This document shows, piece by piece, positions 1-8,439 of a stretch of DNA of 64,000 nt. This stretch comes from Chitinophagaceae bacterium. GTDB taxonomy: Bacteria; Bacteroidota; Bacteroidia; Chitinophagales; Chitinophagaceae. The notes below the pieces were generated by a model, which worked only from the letters and a program-made list of their open reading frames with translations, was not told the origin of the DNA and did no database searches. The stretch is taken from the NCBI GenBank assembly GCA_016719165.1, contig JADKAJ010000004.1, positions 248,001-312,000 on the forward strand. Reading direction: 5' to 3'. How positions within the stretch are numbered: position 1 is the stretch's first letter; each line of letters starts with the position of its first letter. The position numbers were made by a program, and so were the translations under genes.

Positions 1-1
1 G

Positions 2-220
2 GGTAAAATGGATGAAATGGCCGAAGCTGGCGGAGTAAGTATGAGTGAACCATTTATTGTTGGAGAAACGATCAAAATCATTGAAGGTCCTTTTAATGAT
101 TTTAATGGTGTGATAGAGGAAGTGAATGATGAAAAGAAAAAATTGAAAGTAACAGTTAAGATATTTGGACGTTCTACACCGGTAGAACTGAATTATATGC
201 AGGTGGAAAAAATAAGCTAA
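2..220 (+). CDS. nusG: Transcription termination/antitermination protein NusG, C-terminal part (5' end outside window)
   Basis: NusG binds RNA polymerase through its N-terminal domain and links it to Rho or to ribosomal protein S10 through its C-terminal KOW domain. Only the last 72 codons are present; the frame is open to the left edge, so the ATG at 8 is internal. The segment reads EPFIVGETIKIIEGPF, the typical entry to the KOW domain, and ends with NYMQVEKIS, the usual NusG end. In most bacteria rplK follows directly; here an 11-kb island lies between them, and a second copy of the last 41 codons sits at 11269-11391. The KOW domain itself looks intact, so this is probably the functional end of the gene. 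Confidence 0.93.
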   Translation, partial: GKMDEMAEAGGVSMSEPFIVGETIKIIEGPFNDFNGVIEEVNDEKKKLKVTVKIFGRSTPVELNYMQVEKIS

Positions 221-240
221 GAATCATTTTATATTGATAA

Positions 241-270
241 GCCATTCGCAGCAAAGCGGATGGCTTTTTT
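241..270 (+). terminator. Rho-independent terminator after nusG
   Basis: A 9-bp stem (gccattcgc / gcggatggc, one G-U pair) with a 6-nt loop is followed by six T. It lies 20 bp after the nusG stop. A related terminator follows the second nusG end at 11419-11443. Confidence 0.85.
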
Positions 271-683
271 GTTTTATGCCCGGCTGTAATGCAATGGGAC
301 AAAATGAATGGGTAACCGAAAAATAAGGCTAAACTCTTATTATTGCCCGGATAGCGGACCAGGAATTGAAAAGCACCACCTGGGTATTGTTGATCCGCTG
401 CCGGGCCGGGGATGGGGAAGGGGAAGGGGAAGGCTTGCAGACCACCACATTATTTTTTTGCAGATAATACCTCCATAGCTTAATTTAGATATACCTGTAA
501 CTTATCCAAGCTCCTGAATAACTTCCTGTCTTCGTTTCTGATTAGCTGCAAATGCCGGTAATAGCTGATGCCGGCAGAATTAAGTAATAGATAGTGACCT
601 AAAAATTAATAGGGGGTTAACAAAACCTGTAATTCTAGATACGTTTAATCATATTGATTCGGCAATAAATAATAAATTAATGG
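271..683 (+). other. Intergenic leader of the CRISPR operon with a G-quadruplex-like tract
   Basis: No gene is seen in these 413 bases. Positions 408-429 carry four runs of four G separated by 2-nt loops on the + strand, the pattern of a stable intramolecular G-quadruplex. A weak -7-like box, TACGTTTA, is at 640-647, but no TTTG lies at the proper distance upstream, so I do not call a promoter. The operon promoter must lie here unless transcription reads through from nusG. Confidence 0.5.
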
Positions 684-1586
684 ATGAATAACATTATTCA
701 ACTACAAAACAAAGAAGAAAATTTGAAATTGCTGGCTGCACAAAGAGAACTTTACGGCTCAGCCAAAATAATTTATGCCTGGCAGTTTTGTTTTAGTGTG
801 ATTCTCCCGGTTATAATAGCTGCTCTCACACTGGTATACCCGGATATGGCAGTTTATGGAGCCCTTTATGGGATTTTACTTCTTGTAATAGATGAAATTG
901 CATTTAATTCCTCCATAGATAAAAAGAAGGCCAAGGCTGCAAAAATTCAGGAACAATTTGATTGCTCAGTTTTAAAAATTAAAAAGTCTTCATTAAAACT
1001 GGCTGATGGAATTTTAACTGAAGAGATTTTAAAGTATTATCACAACCATGCCAAAGACCAGAGCAGGATTGAGAAACTTAAGGATTGGTATCCAACGGAA
1101 ATCGGGGCATTGGATAACTTGCCAATTGCTTCTCTGATTTGCCAACGTCTAAATTGCTGGTGGGATATAAAGCTAAGAAAAAGATATAGTAACCTGCTTA
1201 CCGGTACGCTAATATTGATACCTCTTATAATTATCATAATTGGCATCATCAGAGATATAAAACTATATGAAATCATCCTCATACTTAGTGCATTAATTCC
1301 CTTTTTTGTCTTTTTACAGAAAGAAAATTCGGAACATGGTGATGCATATAAAAGGCTGGAAAGGCTTCATGGTTTTTTTGAAGACATATTCTCTCGGCTA
1401 AAGAGCAAAACTTTTGATATGTCTTCGCTTGATAATACAATAAGAAGTATTCAGGATGAAATTTATGAAAATAGAATCAACAGCCCGTTGGTTTTTGATA
1501 GGATTTACAAAAAATTTCGAAGTATAGATGAACAGGAAATGAAAAGGGTTACCCATGAATTAGTTAAGGAGATGAAAGGTATATAA
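684..1586 (+). CDS. S-4TM family putative pore-forming effector (type III CRISPR-associated)
   Basis: Predicted inner-membrane effector of 300 aa. Two hydrophobic pairs are visible: about residues 33-52 and 55-73, and about 171-190 and 195-213, with a charged cytoplasmic segment between them and a soluble C-terminal tail. The central motif LICQRLNCWWDIKLRKRY (151-168) and the tail motif IQDEIYENRINSPLVFDRIY match the hallmarks I know from the S-4TM (SMODS-associating 4TM) family, whose members sit beside cGAS-like nucleotidyltransferases in CBASS and are thought to kill by membrane permeabilisation. No such nucleotidyltransferase is here; the gene is instead first in a Cmr operon, 27 bp before the cmr1-like gene. 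Inference: it responds to a nucleotide made by Cas10. No CARF or SAVED sensor domain is visible. It and the next gene are more AT-rich than the later cmr genes. Family call fairly sure, function inferred. Confidence 0.82.
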   Translation: MNNIIQLQNKEENLKLLAAQRELYGSAKIIYAWQFCFSVILPVIIAALTLVYPDMAVYGALYGILLLVIDEIAFNSSIDKKKAKAAKIQEQFDCSVLKIKKSSLKLADGILTEEILKYYHNHAKDQSRIEKLKDWYPTEIGALDNLPIASLICQRLNCWWDIKLRKRYSNLLTGTLILIPLIIIIIGIIRDIKLYEIILILSALIPFFVFLQKENSEHGDAYKRLERLHGFFEDIFSRLKSKTFDMSSLDNTIRSIQDEIYENRINSPLVFDRIYKKFRSIDEQEMKRVTHELVKEMKGI

Positions 1587-1613
1587 GGCAGCGTTTAAAT
1601 TAAATCAGACAAA

Positions 1614-2867
1614 ATGAGTTTACAAAATATATTGAAATTTAAACTAAAGCAGCATACTCCTCTTATTCATTTTCAGCCTAACCAGGAAGGCGCTACTTTG
1701 AGAGCTACTGAGGTAAAGCCTAAGCTTGACCGCTATCTCCTTGAAATGGTTTTTCAAAACGATTTTGAGAAAGCCAAAACTTATTTTATAGGGTATACGA
1801 AAGAAACAGAAAAAAGCCTGAAGGCTAAATATGAAAAAGGATACAATGCATTTGACTATAAGCTTACAGTTTACGCTAACCAGAATTCTATAATAAATGA
1901 GCCAATTCCAGATAGATTTCCTTGCTTTTTCGGAAATATGGGTGTTGAAAATATTAGTAACCCGAAGATGTTTTCATTTAGTACAGAAGTGATTGAGCTG
2001 ACTTGCAAAACGAATCACAGAAATTTGAGGGACGAATTAATTAAAGAAATTCCGAATTTTTTAGCCAGAAACAATTTTGGTAATAGGCAAAGCAAGGGAT
2101 TTGGTTCATTTTTTATTGATGAGGGAGATGAAAAATTCCAAACACCAGGATTATATTCTTATTTTCTGACACAACCGGACAATAAACAGTATCATAAAAT
2201 CTCTGATAAATATAAGCCTCTATTTAAAGACATTGAGATGATACATAAGGTCTTTAGAAGTGGTATTAACGACATTGGCCCAGGCCAAGTTAATTTATTT
2301 TACATGAAGCCTTTGATGTGGGAGTATTTTAAACAGAAAGGTATTGCTTGGGAAAAAAGGCGAATTAAGGAGCAATTCTATAGCAATATTCTTGAAGAAC
2401 AGATTAGCAAAAGGGAAATGGATTTCTCGGATACTAATGAAGCTGACAAATGGCCATTATTTTACAAAGGGAGAAAATATAATATTTTGAGGGACTTGCT
2501 GGGCTTATCATCATTAGAGAATTGGAGAATTCCGTATAACGATACGATTACTAAGAAATCGAAAGAGATTGACAGAATGAAGTCGCCTCTTTTTTATAAG
2601 CCCATTGTTTTGAACGGCCAATCGAGAGTATACTTAGACTTTGATTACATACCCAAGGATTTTTTAGGCTCTGAATTTATTATAAGTAAGGGGAGTAGCG
2701 AATTTCCCTTGAAAGTTGCTGAAGAGTTTGATATTGATGATTTTTTTGAATGGAGTCTTACTAGGGCAGATATTAAGACACTAATTGCTATACCACATAG
2801 AGAAACCAGAAAAGCAAAGCAAATCCTTGGAATATTCCGAGAATTAAGGAAAAATATTAATTACTAA
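1614..2867 (+). CDS. cmr1: Cmr1-like RAMP (Cas7-group) protein, type III-B
   Basis: Probable Cmr1, the RAMP subunit that caps the 3'-end side of the crRNA in the Cmr effector complex. The N-terminus (LKFKLKQHTPLIHFQ, from residue 7) is a RAMP-type first strand, and GNRQSKGFGSF at 156-166 is the glycine-rich loop typical of Cmr1. The rest of the 417-aa protein is not recognisable by motif. It lies between the S-4TM gene and cas10, ending one base before the cas10 ATG, so it is in the same operon. Position in the operon supports Cmr1, since no other gene here could fill that role. It could also be a divergent Cmr-associated RAMP specific to Bacteroidota. AT-rich relative to cas10-cas6. Confidence 0.7.
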   Translation: MSLQNILKFKLKQHTPLIHFQPNQEGATLRATEVKPKLDRYLLEMVFQNDFEKAKTYFIGYTKETEKSLKAKYEKGYNAFDYKLTVYANQNSIINEPIPDRFPCFFGNMGVENISNPKMFSFSTEVIELTCKTNHRNLRDELIKEIPNFLARNNFGNRQSKGFGSFFIDEGDEKFQTPGLYSYFLTQPDNKQYHKISDKYKPLFKDIEMIHKVFRSGINDIGPGQVNLFYMKPLMWEYFKQKGIAWEKRRIKEQFYSNILEEQISKREMDFSDTNEADKWPLFYKGRKYNILRDLLGLSSLENWRIPYNDTITKKSKEIDRMKSPLFYKPIVLNGQSRVYLDFDYIPKDFLGSEFIISKGSSEFPLKVAEEFDIDDFFEWSLTRADIKTLIAIPHRETRKAKQILGIFRELRKNINY

Positions 2868-2868
2868 A

Positions 2869-4488
2869 ATGACTCCATACCTCGCCATTACCATCGGGCC
2901 CATTTATAAAACAATTCTGCAGGCCAGAAGTACCAGGGATCTGTGGTCTTCCAGTTATTTCTTTTCTGTATTGATGAGGGAGATATTGGCAGAGGCAGAA
3001 AAACAAAATATTGGCATGCTGCTATCGCCAATCCCTGCTGACGGGGAAGTGCATGTACATGGGGCCGGTATATATCCCGACAGGGCTTTTTGGAAAGCCG
3101 GGCAGGGGCAACCGGAACAGATGCTGGATGTTTTTAATAATGCCTGTAAGAAAGTGCAGGATATAACAGGTATAAAGGCGGAATTGATAAAAAAATATGC
3201 CTGCTTTCATGCAATATCTATAATCGTTGATGATAATGAAACTAATGCTATTCAGGAACTGAACAAATTGCTCGATACAGCAGAATTGTACGAAAAGGTA
3301 TCTTCCAATAATGTGGCTTTTATTCAGGAGTTAGACGATAATATCCAGGAATTGTATGAAGACGGGCACAAGAACCTGAAGCTGGGAGGAGGGGATATTT
3401 TTATTCATTATGATTGTACAAGGCCGGATTATAAACGTCTTCCTTCTGTTATAGAACTCTGTACCAGGGATTTGAAATTCAGGCCAGGGAATCAGAGTTA
3501 TTTTGAGCTGGTTACAGAACCAGTGAGTCAAAAGGTCTGCAGTTATATACAAACAAGGAAGCCCCGGTACGAAAGAATAAAGGAAGACCAGGAACTTGAA
3601 TCACAACTGATGCTGGCTATTGAAGATAACTATGAACATTTCAGACTCAGGCATAAATACATTGCCTTTGTTTATGCTGATGGAGACAATGTAGGAAAAT
3701 GCCTCAGGTCTATTGGGAATGATGAAAAAAAAATCAAAGATTTTTCATCCCTTATGGCCAAATTTTTTGGAGATGCCGCTGAGCATATAGTTGCTTATGG
3801 TGGTATACCTGTTTTCATCGGCGGCGATGATTTATTATTTGCACTTCCCCTCACTAATAATAATATTGAAACCAGCAATCGTACCGGAAAAAATTTATTT
3901 GGTTTGCTTAAAGCACTTGATACTCTATTTCCCGATACAGCACTCAACAACCTGAGTGGGTTAAAAGAAAATCTTACATCATTAAGTTATGGTATTGGCA
4001 TCAGTTATTATAAATACCCGATGGCTGAGGCTATGACTGCTGCCCATGATGCTCTTAATAGAAATAAAAGTACAGGGCATAAAAATCGGCTGGCATTTGA
4101 AGTTCAAAAACATAGCGGACAGCTTTTCGGTACAGTGATTTCAAAAGGTCCTGGCATGGAATACTTCATTAAGAACATACTTGACAATTGTGATGATTTT
4201 AAGGACACTAATTTCTTAACATCTACCATTCATAAGTTCCGGACTGTGCAGGTTTTATACAAAGATGCAATTACTAATGACTGCCTTGATAATTTTTTTG
4301 AAAATCATTTGAATGAAAAAATCCATAAGGAAATTTCCGCAAAGACAGAAAATGACAATTACCTGCGCATAGTAAGAGAGTTTACACAGATCTTATACAA
4401 AGAGGCCGTTAATGCCGACGACACATTTGAAACACTTTTTGCCTGCCTGCGAATGTTTCAGTTTTTAAACCAGCCAGCTCATGAGTAA
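2869..4488 (+). CDS. cas10: Cas10/Cmr2, large subunit of the type III-B complex, HD domain absent
   Basis: Signature subunit of the Cmr complex; on target RNA binding its Palm domains make a nucleotide second messenger. The N-terminus has the Cmr2-type Palm start (TIGPIYKTILQARSTRDLWS). YADGDNVGK begins at residue 269 and GGDD, the cyclase metal-binding motif, is at 318-321 within FIGGDDLLFALP. The protein is 539 aa; Cmr2 proteins with an N-terminal HD nuclease are several hundred residues longer, and no HD motif is seen. So this Cas10 should signal but not cut DNA. I do not see the four-cysteine zinc finger. HD-less Cas10 with GGDD also occurs in Bacteroides Cmr systems that make SAM-AMP; whether this one makes cyclic oligoadenylate or SAM-AMP cannot be read here. 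It overlaps cmr3 by 8 bp. Confidence 0.93.
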   Translation: MTPYLAITIGPIYKTILQARSTRDLWSSSYFFSVLMREILAEAEKQNIGMLLSPIPADGEVHVHGAGIYPDRAFWKAGQGQPEQMLDVFNNACKKVQDITGIKAELIKKYACFHAISIIVDDNETNAIQELNKLLDTAELYEKVSSNNVAFIQELDDNIQELYEDGHKNLKLGGGDIFIHYDCTRPDYKRLPSVIELCTRDLKFRPGNQSYFELVTEPVSQKVCSYIQTRKPRYERIKEDQELESQLMLAIEDNYEHFRLRHKYIAFVYADGDNVGKCLRSIGNDEKKIKDFSSLMAKFFGDAAEHIVAYGGIPVFIGGDDLLFALPLTNNNIETSNRTGKNLFGLLKALDTLFPDTALNNLSGLKENLTSLSYGIGISYYKYPMAEAMTAAHDALNRNKSTGHKNRLAFEVQKHSGQLFGTVISKGPGMEYFIKNILDNCDDFKDTNFLTSTIHKFRTVQVLYKDAITNDCLDNFFENHLNEKIHKEISAKTENDNYLRIVREFTQILYKEAVNADDTFETLFACLRMFQFLNQPAHE

Positions 4489-5561
4489 AACAATACAAAT
4501 TACCATAAAGCCGCTTGATTACTATTTCTTTGGCACTAATGAAACATTTGAATTCGGCGCCAAAGGGGTAAAGAACTTTTCCGTGAAAAGTAACCCGTTG
4601 CCGCAACAAACTGGCCTCATCGGCTTGTTGCGGCATGCTTTCTTATGCGCAGGTTATGATATTGGCAGCAGCTTTATCCCTGGTGTATCTGAACAGGATT
4701 TTGGACTTATTCAATCAATTACACCTCTTTACTTGCTTAATGACAAGGATGAGATATTGTACAAATGCCCGCTGCCGGTCCAGGAAACAAAAGAAGGAAT
4801 TACGACGCCAATCTCGTTCAAAGTATCTGATACAGCTGCCATATATAACAACGGGAAAGTGAGGCAAACTTTTTGCAGCAAATAAGTATAATCCAAAGCA
4901 GGAACTAGCCAATAAATGGTTGAATATTAATACCGGGAAACAGGAAAATGACAGCCAATTATTCAGTTCAGAAATACATATTGGTATTGATAAAGGAAAA
5001 ACCAATAACAGGGAAACAGATGAAGGTGCTTTCTACAAACAGCAATTTTACCGCCTTACAAATGCAGCTATTGCTTTTCAGGCGGCAGTTGATGATCAGG
5101 TTGATGTCAATAACCTCCCCGGGTTACTGCCTTTTGGAGGAGAGAAAAGGATGTTTGGTATTTCGTATGCTGACGGTGAATTTACCGGGTGGAATAGAAT
5201 ACAGGCAGAAGTGACCAGTAAATTCAATGAATATCTGCCTGAATCAGAGCCATGCATTATGCTGCTGACAGATACTTATGTAAGTGATTTAAGAGAGCTG
5301 GAGGATGCCGTTAGCTATGCTGTTTTGCAGGCAAAGCCATTCCGTAGCATTATTACACCAAAATCGGTTACTAATTTTTCGAGGCTTGGCAGTATAGCAG
5401 GTGACGATAAACAATTGTATAAGCCAGCAGTAACCACTTACATTCTGAAACAAGGCTCGGTTTTATTTATTGATGAGAACAAAAAAGGAATAATATTGGA
5501 AATGATTAATCATCCTGGCTTTGCCAAAATAGGATACAACCAGTTTATAAAAAATTTTTAA
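4481..5561 (+). pseudogene. cmr3: cmr3, type III-B RAMP (Cas5-group), interrupted by one frameshift
   Basis: Cmr3 binds the crRNA 5' handle and contacts Cas10. The first frame (4481-4885) encodes the Cmr3 start, IKPLDYYFFGTNETF, and then PLPQQTGLIGLLRHA. It runs out at a TAA at 4883-4885. The reading continues in the +1 frame from about 4866 with LFAANKYNPKQELANKW and ends with the Cmr3-like GFAKIGYNQF before the stop at 5561. Removing one base in the gcaaacttttt stretch (about 4865-4874) joins both parts into a protein of about 359 aa, a normal length. Possible explanations are a sequencing error, a real inactivating mutation, or a +1 slip on TTT-T at 4871-4874. The start overlaps the cas10 stop. 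Cmr3 is needed for the complex, so the break matters for whether the system works. Confidence 0.88.
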
Positions 5562-5570
5562 TGTAAAAAT

Positions 5571-6248
5571 ATGCCAACAGCTATTTACACCATTGAAGCC
5601 ATTACCAATCTGCACGCAGGCAGTGGCGACAGTAATTATGAAATTGTAGATAAGGAAATACAGAGAGATACCGCATCGGGCCTGCCAACTATTTATGCCA
5701 GCAGCCTGAAGGGAGCACTAAGGGAATTCCTGAACTACCGGAAGTGGAAACATGTGGATGAAGTTTTTGGTTGTAGCGAAGACAGGGATAAACAGAAGGA
5801 GCAACGAGCTGGCAGTTTCAGTTTTCTTGCTGCTGACCTAGTGGCATTGCCATCGCCACAAACAGACAGTCCTTATTATAAGCTGGTACATTGTGGTGAT
5901 ACTATCAGCAGGCTGTATGCTGATAAATATAAACTGCTTGGGTACGAAATGAAAACAGACTGGAGAGTGAAAGATTCTATAAACAACTCAGCCGCCTTTA
6001 ATGAAGCGGCTGCAGACCTGCCTGTTATAGCCCGTAACCACCTTGAGAACGGCATCAGCCAGAACCTCTGGTATGAAAGAGTGGTGCCGCATAAAACTGT
6101 TTTTATAACAGGTATTATTTACGAAGAAAAAGACAATAGCTTATTTGAGGATTTTAATACGGAGATCACCACATCCTTAATCCAGGTCGGGGCCAATGCT
6201 ACTGTAGGTTATGGTCTCTGCAAATTCACCAAATTAAATCAAGGTTAA
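5571..6248 (+). CDS. cmr4: Cmr4, type III-B backbone RAMP (Cas7) and target-RNA nuclease
   Basis: Cmr4 forms the repeated backbone of the complex and cuts target RNA every 6 nt. The sequence shows NLHAGSGDSNYEIVDKEIQR at 13-32; Asp27 lies where the catalytic Asp of Cmr4 is expected. It is followed by GLPTIYASSLKGALREF (about 37-53), the conserved crRNA-contact segment, and near the C-terminus QVGANATVGYGLC, the glycine-rich RAMP loop. Length (225 aa) is short-normal for Cmr4. It begins 9 bp after cmr3 and its TAA overlaps the ATG of cmr5 (TAATG). With the active-site Asp kept, RNA cleavage should be possible if the complex assembles. Confidence 0.93.
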   Translation: MPTAIYTIEAITNLHAGSGDSNYEIVDKEIQRDTASGLPTIYASSLKGALREFLNYRKWKHVDEVFGCSEDRDKQKEQRAGSFSFLAADLVALPSPQTDSPYYKLVHCGDTISRLYADKYKLLGYEMKTDWRVKDSINNSAAFNEAAADLPVIARNHLENGISQNLWYERVVPHKTVFITGIIYEEKDNSLFEDFNTEITTSLIQVGANATVGYGLCKFTKLNQG

Positions 6249-6646
6249 TGAAAGCAAGAATAGAAAACTATTTACCGGATGCGTTGAGGATCATCCGGGA
6301 AGGTATTGGCAGGGGCAATAAAGTAGCAGAAGAGTACGATGGGTATGCGGCATCATTAGGGCCTGCCATCATCGCCAGTAGCCTGCTGCCCGCCGTGTCT
6401 TTTTATACGGATATACATAAAGACAAGGATAGCGGTAAGCCGCACCGGTATGAGATACTGAGCATCATCAGCGCCGTGCTGCGCAGCAAAGAGGGATTAC
6501 CGATTACTGATGAAAAAAATGGGCTGTTGAATTTTTTGCTGGAAAAAAGCCCGCAGGAAAGAGCAGCCATGAAACCGTTAATTATGGATGCTGTGGTGGC
6601 CATAAAACTCAGCCTCCGGAATTTTAAACAGGTTAAAAGCAACTGA
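6248..6646 (+). CDS. cmr5: Cmr5, small subunit (Cas11) of the type III-B complex
   Basis: Cmr5 is the small helical subunit that forms the second filament of the Cmr complex along the target RNA. The 132-aa protein contains YDGYAASLGPAIIASSLLPA near residue 30-50, the most conserved part of Cmr5, and is predicted mostly helical. Position between cmr4 and cmr6, with a one-base TAATG overlap with cmr4 and one base before the cmr6 ATG, is the standard order. No catalytic function is expected. Confidence 0.9.
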   Translation: MKARIENYLPDALRIIREGIGRGNKVAEEYDGYAASLGPAIIASSLLPAVSFYTDIHKDKDSGKPHRYEILSIISAVLRSKEGLPITDEKNGLLNFLLEKSPQERAAMKPLIMDAVVAIKLSLRNFKQVKSN

Positions 6647-6647
6647 T

Positions 6648-7643
6648 ATGAACGCAAGGGAGTTTTTTTACAAAGAATATTACCAGCATGAAACCGGGAC
6701 AGGAAACACCAGGGTTCAGTTCAGGCTGGAAAAACCGGAAGACAAAAACGATTTTAAACAACTTAAAGAAAGGAATAAACCTGTTATTGAGAATGCCAAC
6801 AGAAAGCTGCAAAACTTTACCCTGCAGACCGGAGACTATCAATGCCTGCGTCTGAATAAAGATGAAAATACATGGCTGACGGAAATAGCATTTACCACTA
6901 CCTATCCTGGGTTGCTTATAGGTACCGGCTACACACACCAGAGCGACAATGAAGCCGAATTTAAAATGGGCTTTTATTTTGACCATACAACAGGGCTTCC
7001 CTGCATTCCCGGAAGCAGTGTAAAAGGAGTATTGCGGAGCATGTTTCCCCAACTGGGACGGAAACTAAATGAATTACCAAAAGAAAAAGATATTACTGAC
7101 ATTCAGAAAAGCAAGATTGAATTTATTGCTGAACTGGCAGGGTGGAGCAGGCTTGAATTAGTAGAGAAAATAAAAAAAGTACACTGGCTTGAACTGGCAA
7201 TATTTGAAGGCGTGGACCTGGATAAAACCAAGGGGACCGGAGATAATGAAAACATAGGTATTTACGATCGGTTTATTTTTTATAATGCCTATATATCTGG
7301 CGCCAAAGGAAATAAAATTTTTGAAACAGATACCATTGCCCCGCACCCTGATCCTTTGCAAAACCCGGTACCGCTTAACTTTCTGAAGATTCGGTCTGCT
7401 GTGAAGTTTAGCTTTCAGTTTTTCTTGCAGGATATGCCAGGCCTTGGATTAAGCAAGTTGGATATTATGGAATTGTTTAAAAATATACTTGAATATAATG
7501 GTGCAGGCGCTAAAACCAATGTGGGATATGGTCAGCTGAAGTTCAAAGAGTATTTAAAGCCACCCGAACCCTCAAGCCTGCAAGAAGATTTATTAAATGC
7601 TTATTCACTTTTGCATAGTATTGAAGTAAAAAAGAGAAAATAG
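6648..7643 (+). CDS. cmr6: Cmr6, type III-B RAMP (Cas7-group)
   Basis: Cmr6 is the Cas7-type subunit near the 3' end of the crRNA, next to Cmr1. The 331-aa protein has IGTGYTHQSDNEAEFKMGF followed by GLPCIPGSSVKGVLRSMF in its first half, the conserved Cmr6/RAMP crRNA-binding segment. A GAGAKTNVGYGQLKF glycine-rich loop is at about 285-299. The central segment IGIYDRFIFYNAY is also typical. The ATG lies one base after the cmr5 stop; the cas6 gene follows after 3 bp. Confidence 0.92.
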   Translation: MNAREFFYKEYYQHETGTGNTRVQFRLEKPEDKNDFKQLKERNKPVIENANRKLQNFTLQTGDYQCLRLNKDENTWLTEIAFTTTYPGLLIGTGYTHQSDNEAEFKMGFYFDHTTGLPCIPGSSVKGVLRSMFPQLGRKLNELPKEKDITDIQKSKIEFIAELAGWSRLELVEKIKKVHWLELAIFEGVDLDKTKGTGDNENIGIYDRFIFYNAYISGAKGNKIFETDTIAPHPDPLQNPVPLNFLKIRSAVKFSFQFFLQDMPGLGLSKLDIMELFKNILEYNGAGAKTNVGYGQLKFKEYLKPPEPSSLQEDLLNAYSLLHSIEVKKRK

Positions 7644-7646
7644 TCC

Positions 7647-8375
7647 ATGCCCCCCAAACCCCACACCATACAAATCACCACCCTGCAAACCACCATACCC
7701 GTGGAGCATGAAGAACTGGAAGCTGTGAAAGAAGCGCTGGGATTATGGCTGGCAAAAGAAAAAAAATGTCCGCTGCACACATGGATACATAACCATAAAA
7801 GCGAAGACAACCCGGAGTACGAGGAACAGAACTACCCGCTAGTGCAGCTGCGCAGCCGCAACGGGCATTTATTACTATGGGGGATGCAGCAAGGTTCGGT
7901 AATACTGCAGGAACTGATGATGACAGAAATGTTTCGTGGCTTTCAGTACCGGGGCAAACAATTTCATGTAAAACCCGGCGAAACAAAAACAGTAACCTAT
8001 AATATAGCCTGGTGCAGGGGAAAGCATAAAGAACAGTATGAGCTCAATTATTTTGTGGCCTTTAAGCCCGGCAATTTTAAAGACTGGCAGGCATTGCCCG
8101 ATGCTGCCAAAAGGATGGAACGGTTACAAGAGCTTATTGTAAACAATATTGCCATGTACTGCAAGGCTGCAGGCTTTAAGCTGGACAAGGAAAAGCTGAA
8201 ACTAAGCAGCGGTTGGGTATGGGCCACCCGATGGGTGAAGATAAAAGAATACAAAGTGCTGGCCTTTACACTTACCTATGCCTGCAACTTGCTGCTGCCC
8301 AATGGCATAGCGCTGGGCCGGCAAACAAAACTGGGCTATGGCTGGCAAACGCAGCGCAGCAAAAAAGCTGGCTGA
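7647..8375 (+). CDS. cas6: Cas6-type CRISPR RNA endonuclease
   Basis: Cas6 cuts the long array transcript inside each repeat, leaving an 8-nt handle at the crRNA 5' end. The 242-aa protein has the Bacteroidota Cas6 pattern: a first ferredoxin strand (IQITTLQTTIPV), WIHNH at 46-50, NYPLVQLRSRNGHLLLWGM at 62-80, and the C-terminal glycine-rich loop GIALGRQTKLGYGW at 220-233. One of the histidines near 48-50 may be catalytic. It is the last gene of the operon, 3 bp after cmr6, and its stop is 64 bp before the first repeat. Base composition is more GC-rich than the first two genes of the operon. The overall fit to Cas6 is good, though I cannot exclude another RAMP. Confidence 0.82.
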   Translation: MPPKPHTIQITTLQTTIPVEHEELEAVKEALGLWLAKEKKCPLHTWIHNHKSEDNPEYEEQNYPLVQLRSRNGHLLLWGMQQGSVILQELMMTEMFRGFQYRGKQFHVKPGETKTVTYNIAWCRGKHKEQYELNYFVAFKPGNFKDWQALPDAAKRMERLQELIVNNIAMYCKAAGFKLDKEKLKLSSGWVWATRWVKIKEYKVLAFTLTYACNLLLPNGIALGRQTKLGYGWQTQRSKKAG

Positions 8376-8439
8376 GTTCTTTGACATATTGATAAAAAAA
8401 TTCTTTTCAGCAATAGCAAAATGAACAGAAAGGATTTTG
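8376..8439 (+). promoter_or_regulatory. CRISPR leader
   Basis: A short AT-rich stretch lies between the cas6 stop and the first repeat. It starts with GTTCTTTGACATATTGATAA, a sequence I recall as common at the start of CRISPR leaders in Bacteroidota. A TTTG at 8380-8383 could serve as a -33 box. Only 64 bp are available, so the array may be transcribed both from here and by read-through from cas6. Confidence 0.6.

Noticed and set aside
370..389. Match of caccacctgggtattg to the shared surface-gene element
   Set aside because: Only about 14 of 20 positions agree, all in the GGGTATTG half plus scattered bases, and it is about 295 bp from the next gene.
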